Source: Arenicola marina
Lineage: Eukaryota; Annelida; Polychaeta; Arenicolidae
Assembly (NCBI GenBank): GCA_964019135.1
Contig: OZ025250.1
Location: 50,963,357 to 51,027,356 of the forward strand
Length of the DNA stretch: 64,000 bases
Direction of reading: 5' to 3'
Shown here piece after piece: positions 35,601 through 46,519 of the stretch (the stretch's first letter is position 1; each line of letters begins with the position of its first letter). The position numbers and the translations under genes were made by a program. Under the pieces are notes generated by a model. It ran no database searches. It worked only from the letters and a program-made list of their open reading frames with translations, and had not been told where the DNA came from.

Positions 35601-38097
35601 GTAACTCCAATCATGGCATTGTTGCGGAATCAATCGTCGCAAGACGTATATCAATTTGTTTGGATGGTACTTTTCCATGAAGCACTAAGATCATGATCTA
35701 CTGCGCGGCTTGGAACTGCCGCTGTTCATCTGTAAATCGCGGCCCTAATCTCTCTGTCCGCGAGTGATAAAGTAAGGCGGTGCCACATGAATAGTCACAA
35801 TACGCGTCACTGCTCCCGGCAAAATGGCGCTCTGCTTGACATTGCTGGGGGCGGGTTGCCTTAATTTTTTTCTCCTTACTAGTCGGCCGAAACGAAGCGT
35901 TAACACTCGCCAATTTAATTTTAAGATGTGAACTTTCGGTGCAGATCGCGATTAAGTTAGGTTGGACACCCGCTTTAATATGGCAGATTAATGACGCGAT
36001 GTACGCAGAAAATCTGCTTCATAAGGCGTCATTTTGTTCTGAGCTACTGCACTGGCTCCGGTTTCTACACTGAGGGCGCAATGATGTCACTCTGCCTTAG
36101 ACTCACTCCGCTAGAGCTCCATTATATCTGTCGCTTACTCCTCAACGCATTTTACACACTCGCTCACCAGGGCGGCGCTGCACAAATTGATTGGAAAAAT
36201 GCGCCGCGCATTTCTACAAATTAGTGCCGGGGACCCAGCCTGAGCCTAATAACGCACGGTATCAGGTGATGAAAAGAAAGAGTTCACTTACAATTATAAC
36301 TTTTTCGAAAGGTACATAATGTGTCTCGCTGTAGTAAATACACAGAGCTCGGTATTGTTGTTTATTCTTTAAAATTATAATGTTGCAAGCAAATTAACAG
36401 GCGCCGGCCGATAGCAGCGGTAAAAACGGAGACTGCGTAGCGCCACGGTGCGGAGAGCTTCGCAAAGCTTGTTCAGCTAGCTCTAAAAAAGCTGCCTTGC
36501 GCGCCACAAGCGCAGGCCGCAACCTAAATCGGTGGCATTGTAGACCGCAGGTGACAGGACGCTAGTTTTCAGTTACAATAAGTATGTACAGGCAGCGACA
36601 AAAACGAAGCATTTACATACGTCCACACATAGAAAATATCAATAGTTAGAGATGCAGGCGCGCTGTCACGTCGTGCAGTAAAATAAAAAATAAAAAATAG
36701 TATTAATTAATAGCCTTAAAATTTAAAGGTACCCATCTCGTTATGACACAGCAAGAACGAGTCTCATCTGGCCGGATAGTGATCAAGGGCCTGTCTACAA
36801 TATGGTTGCAGTTGGGTGCCCGGAACACTTATGATGAAAAAGATACCCATATAGAGCGGAAAAAAAGCAGTTCTTTGCGCCAGGGGGAAGGTGGGGGGGT
36901 CTGAAAATGTGCGTTCATAGAGCCGGTGGCCGCAAAAAATACCCCTTCGGAGCCGATTTTGGCCCTTAACCCCCCCCCCCTCCTTCCTACAGCAATATAT
37001 TAAGTACCCCCGCGGGGTTTACGGGTGAACATAAATCCAACTTGCAACCACACGTTGCAGGCTCCAGGCTCCAGGCTCCAGGCAATGAATCTTAGTGACA
37101 AGAATACACAATGTTTGCGGCAAGATACTGACATGTGGGGGGGGGGGGGGGGAGGTGGGAGGGGGGGGGGGTGGCAATGGGTATTTCCGTTCCTCGGGAA
37201 TGAGCTTTTCGTTTCACCGTGAACTGGGAATGGGGAAAATAATTCGTCGTGAACTGGGAATGGGATAGTAGCCGACGGGAAACAGGATTTTCATCAATCG
37301 TCAACTGAGAATTTTAGAAATATTAGTATTAATTATTAATATTAGAAAACCACGAATTGGGAAATCGCTACTCTATATCATGTATCCGCCCCTTTCCATT
37401 GTATCCGGGAATGCTCCATTTAATTCTGGGAGTAGGGTTTTGGAGAGAATGAAATGTCCGAAAATCTGTCGTTACAATCACTTGTGATGATGGATTTAGT
37501 TATCCTAGCAGTAAAAACGTCATCGTAGCAGATACATGTGCTTCGTAGCATCGAACTTCCCAGAAATTTTCAGTCGAATTTTTTTTTAGGTGTTTAAAGC
37601 TTTCAAGTCATATGTTCTGTAACGTTTTTATTACCAGCCTTTTCTCCATGTCAAATAAGTATGTTATGTCTTGAATTTAAATCCTGAAAGCTGTGAGCTA
37701 TCCGGGGAGATTTCGTTACCGGAGCAGAGGTTGGTGGCCGGCTTTTTATCCATGCGCGCCTGCTCGCTTTTCGGTATTCTGTGATGTCGACCGCGGCTCG
37801 CTAGGACGTCTGCGCGATAAATGTAGTCCGAGTAGTTTTATGTTGAAATTGTTGTTTTACAAACTGAACGAGATACGAAACATCAGCATCATAATTTTGA
37901 GATACTTTAAGTCTTGATTCTAAAATGTAGAAAATCTAAGATGGCGCATGTAAGTAAGCTGCTTTAACCGTTGCTGTAGCATTACCTTTGAAGAGAGAGA
38001 TGAGCTTCTCCTCATATGGTGCTCCCGACACCTCCATCAGGAGGATAATGGCCCGGCAGGGTTGTGACAGGTAATCCAGGTACAGATTCACACTCAT
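32605..38097 (-). CDS. theta-class glutathione S-transferase (4 exons)
   Basis: The exons on the minus strand are 38097-37986, 33828-33741, 33609-33453 and 32928-32605. All have GT/AG borders and matching phases (1, 2, 0), giving 226 aa. The protein starts MSVNLYLDYLSQPCRA, with the catalytic Ser of theta enzymes at position 11. It continues with the thioredoxin-like N-domain (NPMKAVPAMQDGDFRLSES, cis-Pro and Glu-Ser glutathione-binding motif) and the all-helical C-domain (VDEFIAWHH, TLADLLAICELMQP, GRPKMAAWLVRV). Length and exon order fit GSTT1-type proteins (about 240 aa). It conjugates glutathione to small electrophiles in the cytosol. Intron 1 is 4.2 kb and filled with repeats, including the second 54-bp array. 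No frame damage is seen. Confidence 0.92.
33897..35062 (-). repeat. 54-bp tandem array 2, about 21 units (reverse)
   Basis: This is the reverse complement of the unit at 9108-10415: GCGCTAACCACTACACCAGG and CCAGGACCTATTGATC recur every 54 bp. Some units are variants (GGCTCCAAGGACC, CTAACCAATACACC) that alternate in a higher-order pattern in the left third. It lies wholly in intron 1 of the GST gene, with the A-box-like strand matching the GST sense strand. Confidence 0.9.
35065..35690. other. GST intron 1, nothing recognised
   Basis: This is plain AT-rich intronic sequence with no repeat family that I can link elsewhere. Confidence 0.4.
35693..35767 (+). pseudogene. THAP zinc-finger fragment 1
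   Basis: ATG followed by IYCAAWNCRCSSVNRGPNLS resembles the first 20 residues of a THAP domain (Cys-x4-Cys near the start, then basic and Ser residues). A stop follows before the expected FHxFP. It may be a scrap of a P-element- or Kolobok-like transposase or of a host THAP gene. It lies in intron 1 of the GST gene on the opposite strand. Confidence 0.4.
36000..36560 (+). repeat. dispersed repeat D, copy 2 and adjoining piece
   Basis: 36100-36235 contains the D core (GGGCGGCGCTGCACAAATTG and CGCGCATTTCTACAAAT). 36400-36460 matches 45298-45360 (CAGCAGCGGTAAAA.CGGAG). The two parts lie together in the 45-kb copy as well, so they probably belong to one longer element. Confidence 0.6.
36560..37040. 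other. GST intron 1, unassigned
   Basis: No repeat or coding similarity is recognised, apart from C-rich and G-rich runs near 36890 and 36970. Confidence 0.4.
37150..37445 (+). repeat. dispersed repeat E, copy 2
   Basis: It matches 29160-29480 in order and orientation: G run, TTCCTCGGGAATG, CACCGTGAACTGGGAATG, AACTGGGAATGGGATAGTAG. Confidence 0.75.
37622..37965 (+). repeat. dispersed repeat C, copy 2
   Basis: Near full-length match to 14857-15215. It ends about 20 bases from the exon-1 donor of the GST gene (37986), so it sits at the very start of that intron, antisense to GST. Confidence 0.8.
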
Positions 38098-38099
38098 GG

Positions 38100-38620
38100 T
38101 CAATGTGGCTCCCGTTGTCTGTCGATGTCAAGCCTCAAACTCCTGCTTTCCACTATTTGCGTTCTGACAGTGCTCAGCTCGACTTCATTTGTGTAACTGC
38201 ACACGTTGTGAGTCTGTGTGTACGTGCGAGCGTGGCATAACCCTATGGCGAATGGTGGTAGAGTTATGCCGGGGAGGTTTTTTTGGGTGGTGGGGGTCGT
38301 GAAATATGGGTGGCGGTACAAGTCTTATTGTGGCGCGCGGCCTGAGGGGAGTGAGACCTGATAGTCTGATAGTATCGTCTTTATAAGAAGTGCATAGTTA
38401 TCCATATACTGACATGTCCCCTCGCCCCCCTCCCACACATATATACATGCACAGTGGTGTACTCCTGCTACAATGCTACCGGAATAGTTTGCCGTATTTA
38501 GCGAAAAATGAACTCACGTTCAGTAGTGAAGTGTGCATTCTTAACCATGGATAGTGTATCTAACCCATTAAAACGTACATAAAGTAGAGCTGTCCTGAAT
38601 GTCGTCATAAAGAATTACAT
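38100..38620. other. 5' flank of the GST gene
   Basis: It should hold the GST promoter (minus strand). I see no TATA box at a convincing distance, and nothing else is recognised. Confidence 0.4.
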
Positions 38621-38621
38621 T

Positions 38622-38870
38622 AGGCGCGATAGCTCAGTGGGTTAGAGCGTTCGCCTTGAGTACTCTGGCCACATAGGGACATGCGGCACGTGGATCGGTG
38701 GTTCGCGCCCTGCTGTGGCCATGTCTGTGTGGTCGCAGGATAAAGATCCCATGTCTTCGTAATTAGTAGTAGAGGGTTACCCTCGGGGACATGGCTCCAC
38801 TCTCCCTTCCTTCTCCCATTGACGCGATATGACCATAAGTGGTTAAAGCGTCTTGAATAACCAACCAACC
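38622..38870 (+). mobile_element. tRNA-derived SINE, copy 3
   Basis: It has an A box (GATAGCTCAGTGGGTTAGAG) and a B box (GGTGGTTCGCGCCC), then the family body and tail. It is followed by a short GGTAGGTCGG.GTGG tandem (38870-38935) like that at 52330. Confidence 0.85.
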
Positions 38871-38989
38871 GGGTAGGTCGTGGTAGGTCGGGGTGGTTCG
38901 GGTCGGGGTAGGTCGGAGTGGTTCTTACGCCTCCAGGGACATCCGGTATACGCAGGTCGGAGACTGATTGTCCTCATTTGTCGAACGCC

Positions 38990-39350
38990 TCGATAACTCG
39001 AGCGCTTAGAGCGCTCGCCTTGAGTGCTCTGGTCACCTTAAGGCCTAACGGCACGTGGATCGGTGGTTCGCGCCCTGCTGTGGCCATGTCTGTGTGGTCG
39101 CAGCATAAAGATCACATGTCCTTCTTCGCAAAGAGTGGGGGGTTACCCCCGGGGACATGGCTCCACTCTCCCTTCCTTCTCCCATGACGCGATATGATCG
39201 AAAGTGGTTAAAGCGTCCTGAATGTAAAACCAACCAACCCATTGACGCGATAAGATCAAAAGTGGTTAAAGCGTCCTGAGTGTACAACGAACCAACCCAT
39301 TGACGCGATATGACCAAAAGTGGTTAACGCGTCCTGAATATACAACCAAG
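38990..39350 (+). mobile_element. tRNA-derived SINE, copy 4, with triplicated tail
   Basis: The head is partly degraded at the A box but keeps TTAGAGCGCTCGCC and GGTGGTTCGCGCCC. The tail unit of about 55 bp (GACGCGATATGACCAAAAGT ... CCAACCAACC) is repeated three times between 39185 and 39350. Confidence 0.85.
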
Positions 39351-39359
39351 CATCCGTCG

Positions 39360-39855
39360 CGACTACTTAGCATATGTACCTCCAGCCAAAACCAAAAAAG
39401 ACGTTCAAGAGGTTTGCCGACTGGAGTGCGGTGTGACCCAGTCTCGGCAAACGTGTTGGGTAGGCATGCACAACGTCTAGACCCATTGAGTCAGTACTCG
39501 TTTACTTCAACCGCATAACATAGTAACAATTGTTGATTTAAAGGAGCATAAGAAGTGTTCAGGTTACACCCATGTCTGTTTTTTCCGTTCGGAACATAAC
39601 GATAAATTGTGTGAAGGCATAAAAACAATGTAGTTATGCGTGAGCGCACCTTCAACCCGGTGTGGTATGCGGGATTGTCCCCCTTGCGGAGATGTCTCCC
39701 ATGTATCTATCATAATGGCACCGTGCGAACACATGGAGCGGAGAGGGTCTCAATATCATGTATTTTACAGGAGGGGGACAGCTGCGCGGGGTGGGGGGGG
39801 GGGGGGGTGCACTTCCGCATGTCACACCGGCCACAGCCGCGCTGATCACTTCTCC
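39360..39855. other. spacer with a long G run
   Basis: No gene is recognised; there is a G-rich run at 39789-39809. Confidence 0.4.
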
Positions 39856-39856
39856 G

Positions 39857-39902
39857 TCGACCGATCCATACACCGACATTGAACCCCGCCCACGCTGGAG
39901 TC
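39857..39902 (+). mobile_element. TIR element family A, left piece of a split copy
   Basis: GACCGATCCATACACCGACA and the CCCCGCCCACGCTGGAGTC block match the left end of copies at 2011 and 50975. The copy is interrupted by the LINE at 39903-42671 and resumes at 42672. Confidence 0.65.
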
Positions 39903-42671
39903 TTCTTTATATAATAAATACGCGATCGTCGAAAACAAAACGTTGTAATCACTTTCTGGGACTCCAATTATAACATCACGAATATTAATACTGCGACTTA
40001 ATGATCATCTAATTATATCCCACATTGCATGTGCATGAGGGCAGTCATCAATGAGGTGTATGATATCATGTAATCCACCACAATGTGTACACTTGTCTTC
40101 AGTTTGCTTACCCCATAACTTTAGATTCTTATTAAACGGCAGTTGCAAGTTTAGTACTTTATAGTTAAATTCTGCAAGCTTCTTGTCGACAAATTGTACG
40201 ATTTTCCTCTCATATACTAAAGAGAAGTCAATGTTTTCACAGTGAATGACCTTTATAAGCTTTTTCTCAACTCTCGACCTATTGGTCTTCATCCGTGTAA
40301 ATAATCCATATAGTTGTTTGGTAGTTAAGAAAGTGTTTTCGTCACTAGTAAACTCATTTAAATTATCACCATCATTACATGGTACGTTTTGAAGATCACC
40401 CATAACATGATGTTTGAGAGCATTTTTCAATATATATACATGTATCTCGGATACAATATTCACTTTGCGCTTGACCTTTTGTAAAATGAAATCTTCACTT
40501 ATTTGACCATTGCCTATTAGCAAATCTTTTACGAACCATATACCACTTTCAGTGAATGACCTGAATAAGATGCAGTTTTGACGCTTAACTCTATTTATTT
40601 GTACACCTGTGTTACCCCAGATACGTTCTTCTGTAATATCTCGCACACATTCTTTACCTTTAAACTCGTTTACCATACCATAAAATACATACAATTCTTG
40701 ATAAAATTCTGGTAGGTCGTCGATCTGTTGAAATGTTTTTGCATTGATACCTTTGAATAACATGCATGTAAATTTATTGCCAAAGAATTCCAAATAGTGT
40801 GTTCCTATAAACTTCCATGTTTCATTACCAGGATGAAGGAGACGTTTCACCCACGACAATCTAATGGCACGATAATGAGACTCTACCTCCACCATTCCAA
40901 TCCCGCCTTCTTTTATGCTGTTTATCAGGACATTTCGTTTGATTCTATCTTTGGCACCCCAGATGAAACCATATAGTAACTTGTTTAACTTGCAAGCGAA
41001 GTCAGAGGGCATCACACAGTTTTGTGCAACATGTGTGATTTTGGGCAAAAGTAGGCATTTGATTACAGACACTTTTCCAAACATTGTCTTATGCCTTTTT
41101 TGCCATTGTGTTATTTGTGATTCTATCTTATCCAATTTCATGTACCAATTATAGCTATTACACCTCGCGCTGTCGTAGCCAACATATATACCCAAGAATT
41201 TTATTGGTTCCTTGGTAAATTTGATACCACCAAAAGTACCTTCTAGCTCCTTTTGAGCCACTAGAAACATGTCAACTGTTTTATCTAGATTAAGCACGGG
41301 CCCAGCAATGCCAGACCATCTACTTATTTCTTCCAAGGCGATACTCATATCTTCTATACTTTCCAAGAATAAGGTTGTGTCATTTGCATATTGAGAGATC
41401 TTAATCCTCATCTGAGATTTCTTAAATCTTACAAAGTATCCTTTTATCTTGTCGTTTTCCCTAATTCCTATACCGAGTATCTCCACTACAAGGATAAAAA
41501 GAAGTGCTGATACAGGGCATCCTTGACGAATTCCCCTTTGCATTACAAACGGCTCTGAGAGATAACCGTTGTTTTTGACCCGATTGGTCGGGTTGCTATA
41601 CAGTGTCTCTATCCACCGTATGAAACCATCACCAAAGTTGAAGGCTTTTAGAATTTGTAACATTGGATTCCACCGGACCGTGTCAAAAGCTTTTTTAAAG
41701 TTCAAAAATAACAAAAAGCCTGAAGTATTATGTCTTTCCGCATGCTCAATGACATCTTTGACAAGGCGTATATTAGAACCTATAAATCTTTTCTTCATAT
41801 AAACCGTTTGATCACCGCTTATTACTTTATGGAGCACCCCATTCATCCGGGATGCTAGTATAGAGGATAAACAATTTCTTTAGTCAATATTAGTCAAACT
41901 TATAGGCCGATAATTTTTTATGTCCTTTCTGTCATTACCTTTATGTATTAAGGAAAGTAATGCCTCATTTTGTGAGTTAGACAGCTGTTTGTCCCGATAT
42001 GATACGTTATAGCAGGCAGTTAAATCGATGCTGATATCCCCAGCAAAAGTTTTGTAAAACTCGGGGGTAAGGCCATCTGGACCTGGACTTTTATCGAGCT
42101 TCAAATTTCGAATAGTTAAGTCTACTTCTCCGACATTGATTTCCCCTTCACAGGATTCTCGTTCCTCTGCATCCAGCTTACAGGATATTTTTGTGTGCTT
42201 TAAGTACATATCGATGTCTAGTTCATCGCCCTTCGCGTCGGCATATAACTCACTATAAAATTCTTTAGCATGTGACAAAATACTTTCATCAGAGTCCATT
42301 ATAGCACCATTATTATTTACCAGACATTGTATCGTGTTGTTACTTTGCCGTTGCTTTTCAAGTCTGAGGAAGTATCCAGTGCTTCTTTCCACTTCCTCTA
42401 TCCACTTGGCACGTGTTCGGACTTGTGCACCTTTAGCTCTGAGCAAATATGTTTCATCAAGTTCGTTTTTCAGATCCCTTCTCAAATTAGACGTATTATC
42501 ATCATATTTTGTAGCCAATCGGGAGTCTAGCCTTGCTATTTCAGCCTCCAGACGTTGGGTTTTCGAAACAGTGGTTCTACACTTATTGATGTTATAGCGG
42601 ATAGAAAATTCTTTACACCTTAATTTGATTAGGTCCCACAGCAGGTACTTCGAAACCAGCTCTTCGTCTTG
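39903..42671 (-). mobile_element. L1/Tx1-like LINE ORF2 fragment, nearly intact
   Basis: On the minus strand an almost continuous frame runs from the end of the endonuclease linker (YLLWDLIKLRCKEFSIRYN, about 42610) through the reverse transcriptase. Motifs are KSPGPDGLTPEFY, NYRPISLTNID, a GIRQGCPVSALLF block and YANDTTLF in place of YADD. The frame continues through the thumb to a C-terminal Cys/His knuckle (CTHCGGLHDIIHLIDDCPHA). It is interrupted by an in-frame TAA at 41882-41880, where Tyr is usual, and an in-frame TGA at 40007-40005, after which similarity continues to 39903. The 5' half (ORF1 and most of the endonuclease) is missing, and the 3' end stops within coding sequence with no poly(A) tail. 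Confidence 0.85.
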
Positions 42672-42725
42672 AGTCCTTTTTCCTTAATTGCATGTTCTGT
42701 GAAATTGACAATCATAGCTGATGAT
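42672..42725 (+). mobile_element. TIR element family A, right piece of a split copy
   Basis: GAGTCCTTTTTCCTTAAT and GAAATTGACAATCATAGCTG continue the copy that begins at 39857. The GAGTC at both edges of the LINE is consistent with a short target-site duplication. Family similarity fades after 42725. Confidence 0.6.
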
Positions 42726-42849
42726 ACAAATGAAAACTAAATCATCGCATTTTGCTCACTACGTGTGGGGCGCTTTCAGCGCGCTAACAATCCAAAAAGA
42801 ATCGAGTCTTTTAACAAACAAAAAAGTGGGCCTTAGACGCCAGAGAGCT

Positions 42850-43098
42850 TCATAATAGACCGGTCCAGGCTCCGACGCTAAGCCCCGCCCACGCTTGAGT
42901 CTTTTTCCTTACTATTGAGTATGAAATTGACAATGGTAGATATTGTGAGAAGTACCTATCTCTGAAACTGACAACAAAGCGACATGCTGCTTTGTTTGTC
43001 CGACATAACGCACGTGGAAGATCTATTTTCGCCACATGATTGGATAAAAGCAACAATGACGTCAGTGAATGATTGACAGCCTGGATCGGTCTATTCAC
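42850..43098 (+). mobile_element. TIR element family A, copy 4
   Basis: It is complete from AATAGACCGGTCCAGG to CCTGGATCGGTCTATT, with inverted ends of about 14 bp and the usual core. Confidence 0.8.
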
Positions 43099-43225
43099 GT
43101 CGGCGGTGGCGGTGCGGATTTCAGTAGGTGAAAGACGGTGCGAGAGTTTTACGATGTGGGTAAAACTTACTTCCATCAATAATTGGGTTTCTTTCTTTGT
43201 CATTCTTTGTCATTTGTCATTGTTA

Positions 43226-43640
43226 TTCAGCCCATGACAACATGCACCCCCCCCCCTCTCCATATCCCTTACTCCACCTGGATCAGTGATCCAATGCTAA
43301 GCTAAGGGGACACTTGGTCGTGCCTGCATTTAACCCGTGACAGCATGTCCCCCACCCTCCTCAAGTCCCTTAACCCACATAGATCGGTAATCCAGTGCTA
43401 AGCTAAAGGGGACGCCTGGTCATAGCTATATTAGGCCCATGACATCATGCGCCCCCCCCCTATGTATCCTAACCCACCTGGATCAGGGATCTAAGGGGAC
43501 ACTTGGTCATGGCTGCAGTTAACCCGTAACAGCATGTCCCTCCCCCCACTTTCCTATGTACCTTAACTCACCTGGATCAGTAATCCCGTGCTAAGATAAG
43601 GGGACACCTAGTAATAGGTCTATTCAGCACATGACAATTT
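43226..43640. repeat. about 100-bp tandem repeat, 4-5 units
   Basis: Units share CATGACA.CATG, a C run, CCACCTGGATCAG and GTGCTAAG.TAAGGGGACAC at roughly 100-bp steps. Confidence 0.75.
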
Positions 43641-43846
43641 ATGTGTCCCCCACATAGCTAGCGCCCTCCTCCGCGCGTATACCCGAGCTGCAGGGGCACA
43701 CGCTGTCATTGGGGGAGGGCTGGTCATAGGCCCCTCTAAAAATTTATGCATGCAGAGCGAAAACGAGGCGAGCCGGGTAAACGTAGTAAACAAACCCACG
43801 TGCGCTATAGTTATGGCGGCTGCGGACGAGTGTGTTCTTTCCTGTG

Positions 43847-43970
43847 CTTAGTAAGGGCACAAGTCACGCGTTTTGTTCGGTGCCAGGCTGTTCATCCGAT
43901 GCCAGAAAAGACACGGGAATCACTTTCCATGATTTTCCCAGTGATAAGTTGATCCAGAAGCCTGAGATTT
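43847..43970 (+). pseudogene. THAP zinc-finger fragment 2
   Basis: The frame reads FCSVPGCSSDARKDTGITFH and then DFPSDK, matching the first half of a C2CH THAP DNA-binding domain (Cys-x4-Cys, FHxFP). The second half with the distal Cys and His is absent. An ATG-led GC-rich stretch lies at 43813 in another frame, and CTTAG at 43846 could be an acceptor. It may be an exon of an unrecognised host gene or a piece of a THAP transposase. Confidence 0.55.
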
Positions 43971-43999
43971 TTTGCTTAAAAATCTTTCTACGAAGGAAA

Positions 44000-45290
44000 A
44001 TGAAATTTTGCAAACCACTGTGAGATCCCGCTTGCCGCAAGATGTGGCCATCGCGCGATACAGAACGGTATATGATTCTGCAAGTACTCGTACTAAGAGC
44101 TTTACAGTACAGTACAAAATGCGGTAGGTCCATAGCAAAAGCTACTATAACCTTTGACCGATATGTCCGGCTTTATATCGTAATTGATGATTTTTCCGTC
44201 TATCTGCGTTGGCCTTGAAAGTTGCTTTCTAGCGAGAGCGTACGCGCTCTGCGACCTAGTCTCACAGCGGGGATAACAGCAGTGTGGTCTAAACACCCAC
44301 CCCAGACTTGTGTGAGGCCTGTTAACACGGCGAGCGTCAAACGTCCCACCAGAGGGAATTCCTAATCCCCTGGGGCGGCACTACATATAGTTAGGTACAG
44401 ACATATGTGCCGCCCAAATGATTTTTTTCTCTCTATCCCGGCGCAGAAATCTATAATTTCTCTCGATGTGCCCATCTGAGACGTTTTTCTTTTTTCAAAA
44501 TTGCAGTTCTTGACCATATATATTTCAGCTGAGATCGAAACCGTTCTTCATAAAATTACGGGTCTTGACTATATATTATATTCGATATCGAATTTGTTCA
44601 AATAATTACCTCTATATACTTGATTGCCATGACTGTCACTCAATGACAGAAAGCCTGTTACATAAAGCAGGGACCGATGTCAAATTTAGCGCCGAGAACT
44701 TGTCGAGTCGGTGCTCATAATTCAGCATGACGGATTTAATGCTGAATGATATCAAATAAAAAATTACATCTAGTCTAGAGGGGCGAGCGGTCGCTAAAGT
44801 ATCGAGGTTTTCTCGGCATTCATAAAGTTCAATACATCCATGACAACAGGTGCCAAGTCTCGAACGCTATTTTACTTTATATAACTGTACCAAAGAACTT
44901 GCATTGTATTGTTCTGTTATTTGTGCAGTCATCTCGATCTAGGCTAATATCTAGGCTAATATCAGTATCAGCTGATACCGACAACTTGTTTAGTCAGCTC
45001 AGCTATATTCAAGACCCTTGTTTGCAAATGTAGACCTTAATCTTTCTAAAATGTTTAACAGTTGGATAGATAAATCTTGCTGGATGCTTTACAGTTCCCT
45101 TCCAAACGATTTCCTGCGAGCTAAGTGACAATTTTGGCACTTGTGTACGGATAGATCGCGATCGAAGCGCAGGTTAAACGCCATGATATAGGCCCGCGCT
45201 GCCACTGCGTGCGGGCGCCACTTGGAGGTTTCCCCTGCAAGCCTCGCTTTGGCGCAGAAATTAATTATTCATGAGGAATATTAAGATGGG
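44000..45290. other. spacer without recognised genes
   Basis: No repeat family or coding domain is recognised in this 1.3 kb. Confidence 0.4.
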
Positions 45291-45700
45291 TCTATGTTAC
45301 CGGCCGACAGCAGCGGTAAAAGCGGAGCTTGTGTAGCCCCACCGTGCGGGTAGCCTGGTTCCGCGGCCCCGCTCGCTCAGCAAGGTTTACTTTAATGAGT
45401 CTATACGGCGGCGGTACCAGCTTACCGTGCGGGGAGCTTGCCTTTGCGGTCGAGAGTGCCGCCGATTTGGGTCCAGGACTGCGCGTCACTTGAGCTAGAG
45501 CTAGAAATACCCGGCGCATTTTTCCTATGAATTTGCGCAGCGCCGCCCTGGCGAGCCAGTGCGAAAATACATTGAGGAAGTACTCGACAACACTTAAGTC
45601 AACAGAGGAATAATGGAGCCCTAGCGGAGTGAGTGGAAGGCAGAGAGTGAAGTTTTGCTTGCCAGCGGCACGCCTACGCACTGCTTACTTACTAGACATC
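45290..45700 (-). repeat. dispersed repeat D, copy 3 (longest)
   Basis: It joins the CAGCAGCGGTAAAAGCGGAG block (45305) with the AATTTGCGCAGCGCCGCCCT core (45531) and CCCTAGCGGAGTGAGT (45620). This copy defines the element as about 400 bp. Confidence 0.7.
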
Positions 45701-45974
45701 TCGACTCACGAGTACTCCAACGAAGGATCGTATACACCCCACTATACCAAAGGGTCTCCGAACGGCAAGAAGCACAATGGCTAACCCAAGAGAACTACAG
45801 GTAAGGTGTTCATCTTACAATGCAACTTGCAACGCGTGAAATATCCGTTGGCTTCATGGCTTCGGAAGGCTAACGTTTTGAATATAGAAATATAGGCCTC
45901 GATATGAAAAGACGACAGCTATCAATGGGTATAATAATAATAATAAGAATCTTCAGTGTTACTACATTACTACA

Positions 45975-46260
45975 TAGGCGCATGGCCTGTGGCTCACATA
46001 GGCGCAAGGCTATGCCTCACATAGGCGCAAGGCCTATGGCTCACATAGGCGCAAGGCCTATGGCTCACATCGACGCAAGGCCTATGGCTCACATAGGCGC
46101 AAGGCCTATGGCTCACATAGGCTCAAAGCCTTTGGCTCACATAGGCTCAAAGCCTTTGGCTCACATAGGCTCAAGGCTCACATAGGCTATGTGGCTAGAC
46201 TCACGGCTCACATAGGCTCATAGGCTATGTGGCTAGACTCAAGGCTGACATAGGCTCATA
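45975..46260. repeat. 24-bp minisatellite, about 11 units
   Basis: Units are close to CACATAGGCGCAAGGCCTAT; later ones change to GGCTCAAAGCCT and become shorter. Each unit includes the palindrome AGGCCT or a variant. Confidence 0.85.
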
Positions 46261-46269
46261 CGCTAGGCT

Positions 46270-46440
46270 CATAGGCTCAAGGCTCTCTGTGGTCCGCTAC
46301 TTCCTCAATGCGTTAGCACACTCGTCCGCCAGGGCGGCGCGACCATTTGGTAAAACAAATACGCCGCGCATTTCTACAAATCTATGCCGGCCGGAGCCGG
46401 TGCACAGACCGAATAACATACGGTATCAGGTTTACGAAGG
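46270..46440 (+). repeat. dispersed repeat D, copy 4
   Basis: It contains CCTCAATGCGTTAGCACACT, GGGCGGCGCG and CGCGCATTTCTACAAATC and matches 36130-36260. It ends shortly before the gypsy fossil. Confidence 0.65.
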
Positions 46441-46519
46441 AAATTGTTCTCGTTCTCGATGGTTACTTTTGCAAAATGGTACACTGAGCATGTTCCTCTA
46501 TTGCAGGCTCGTGACGCCG

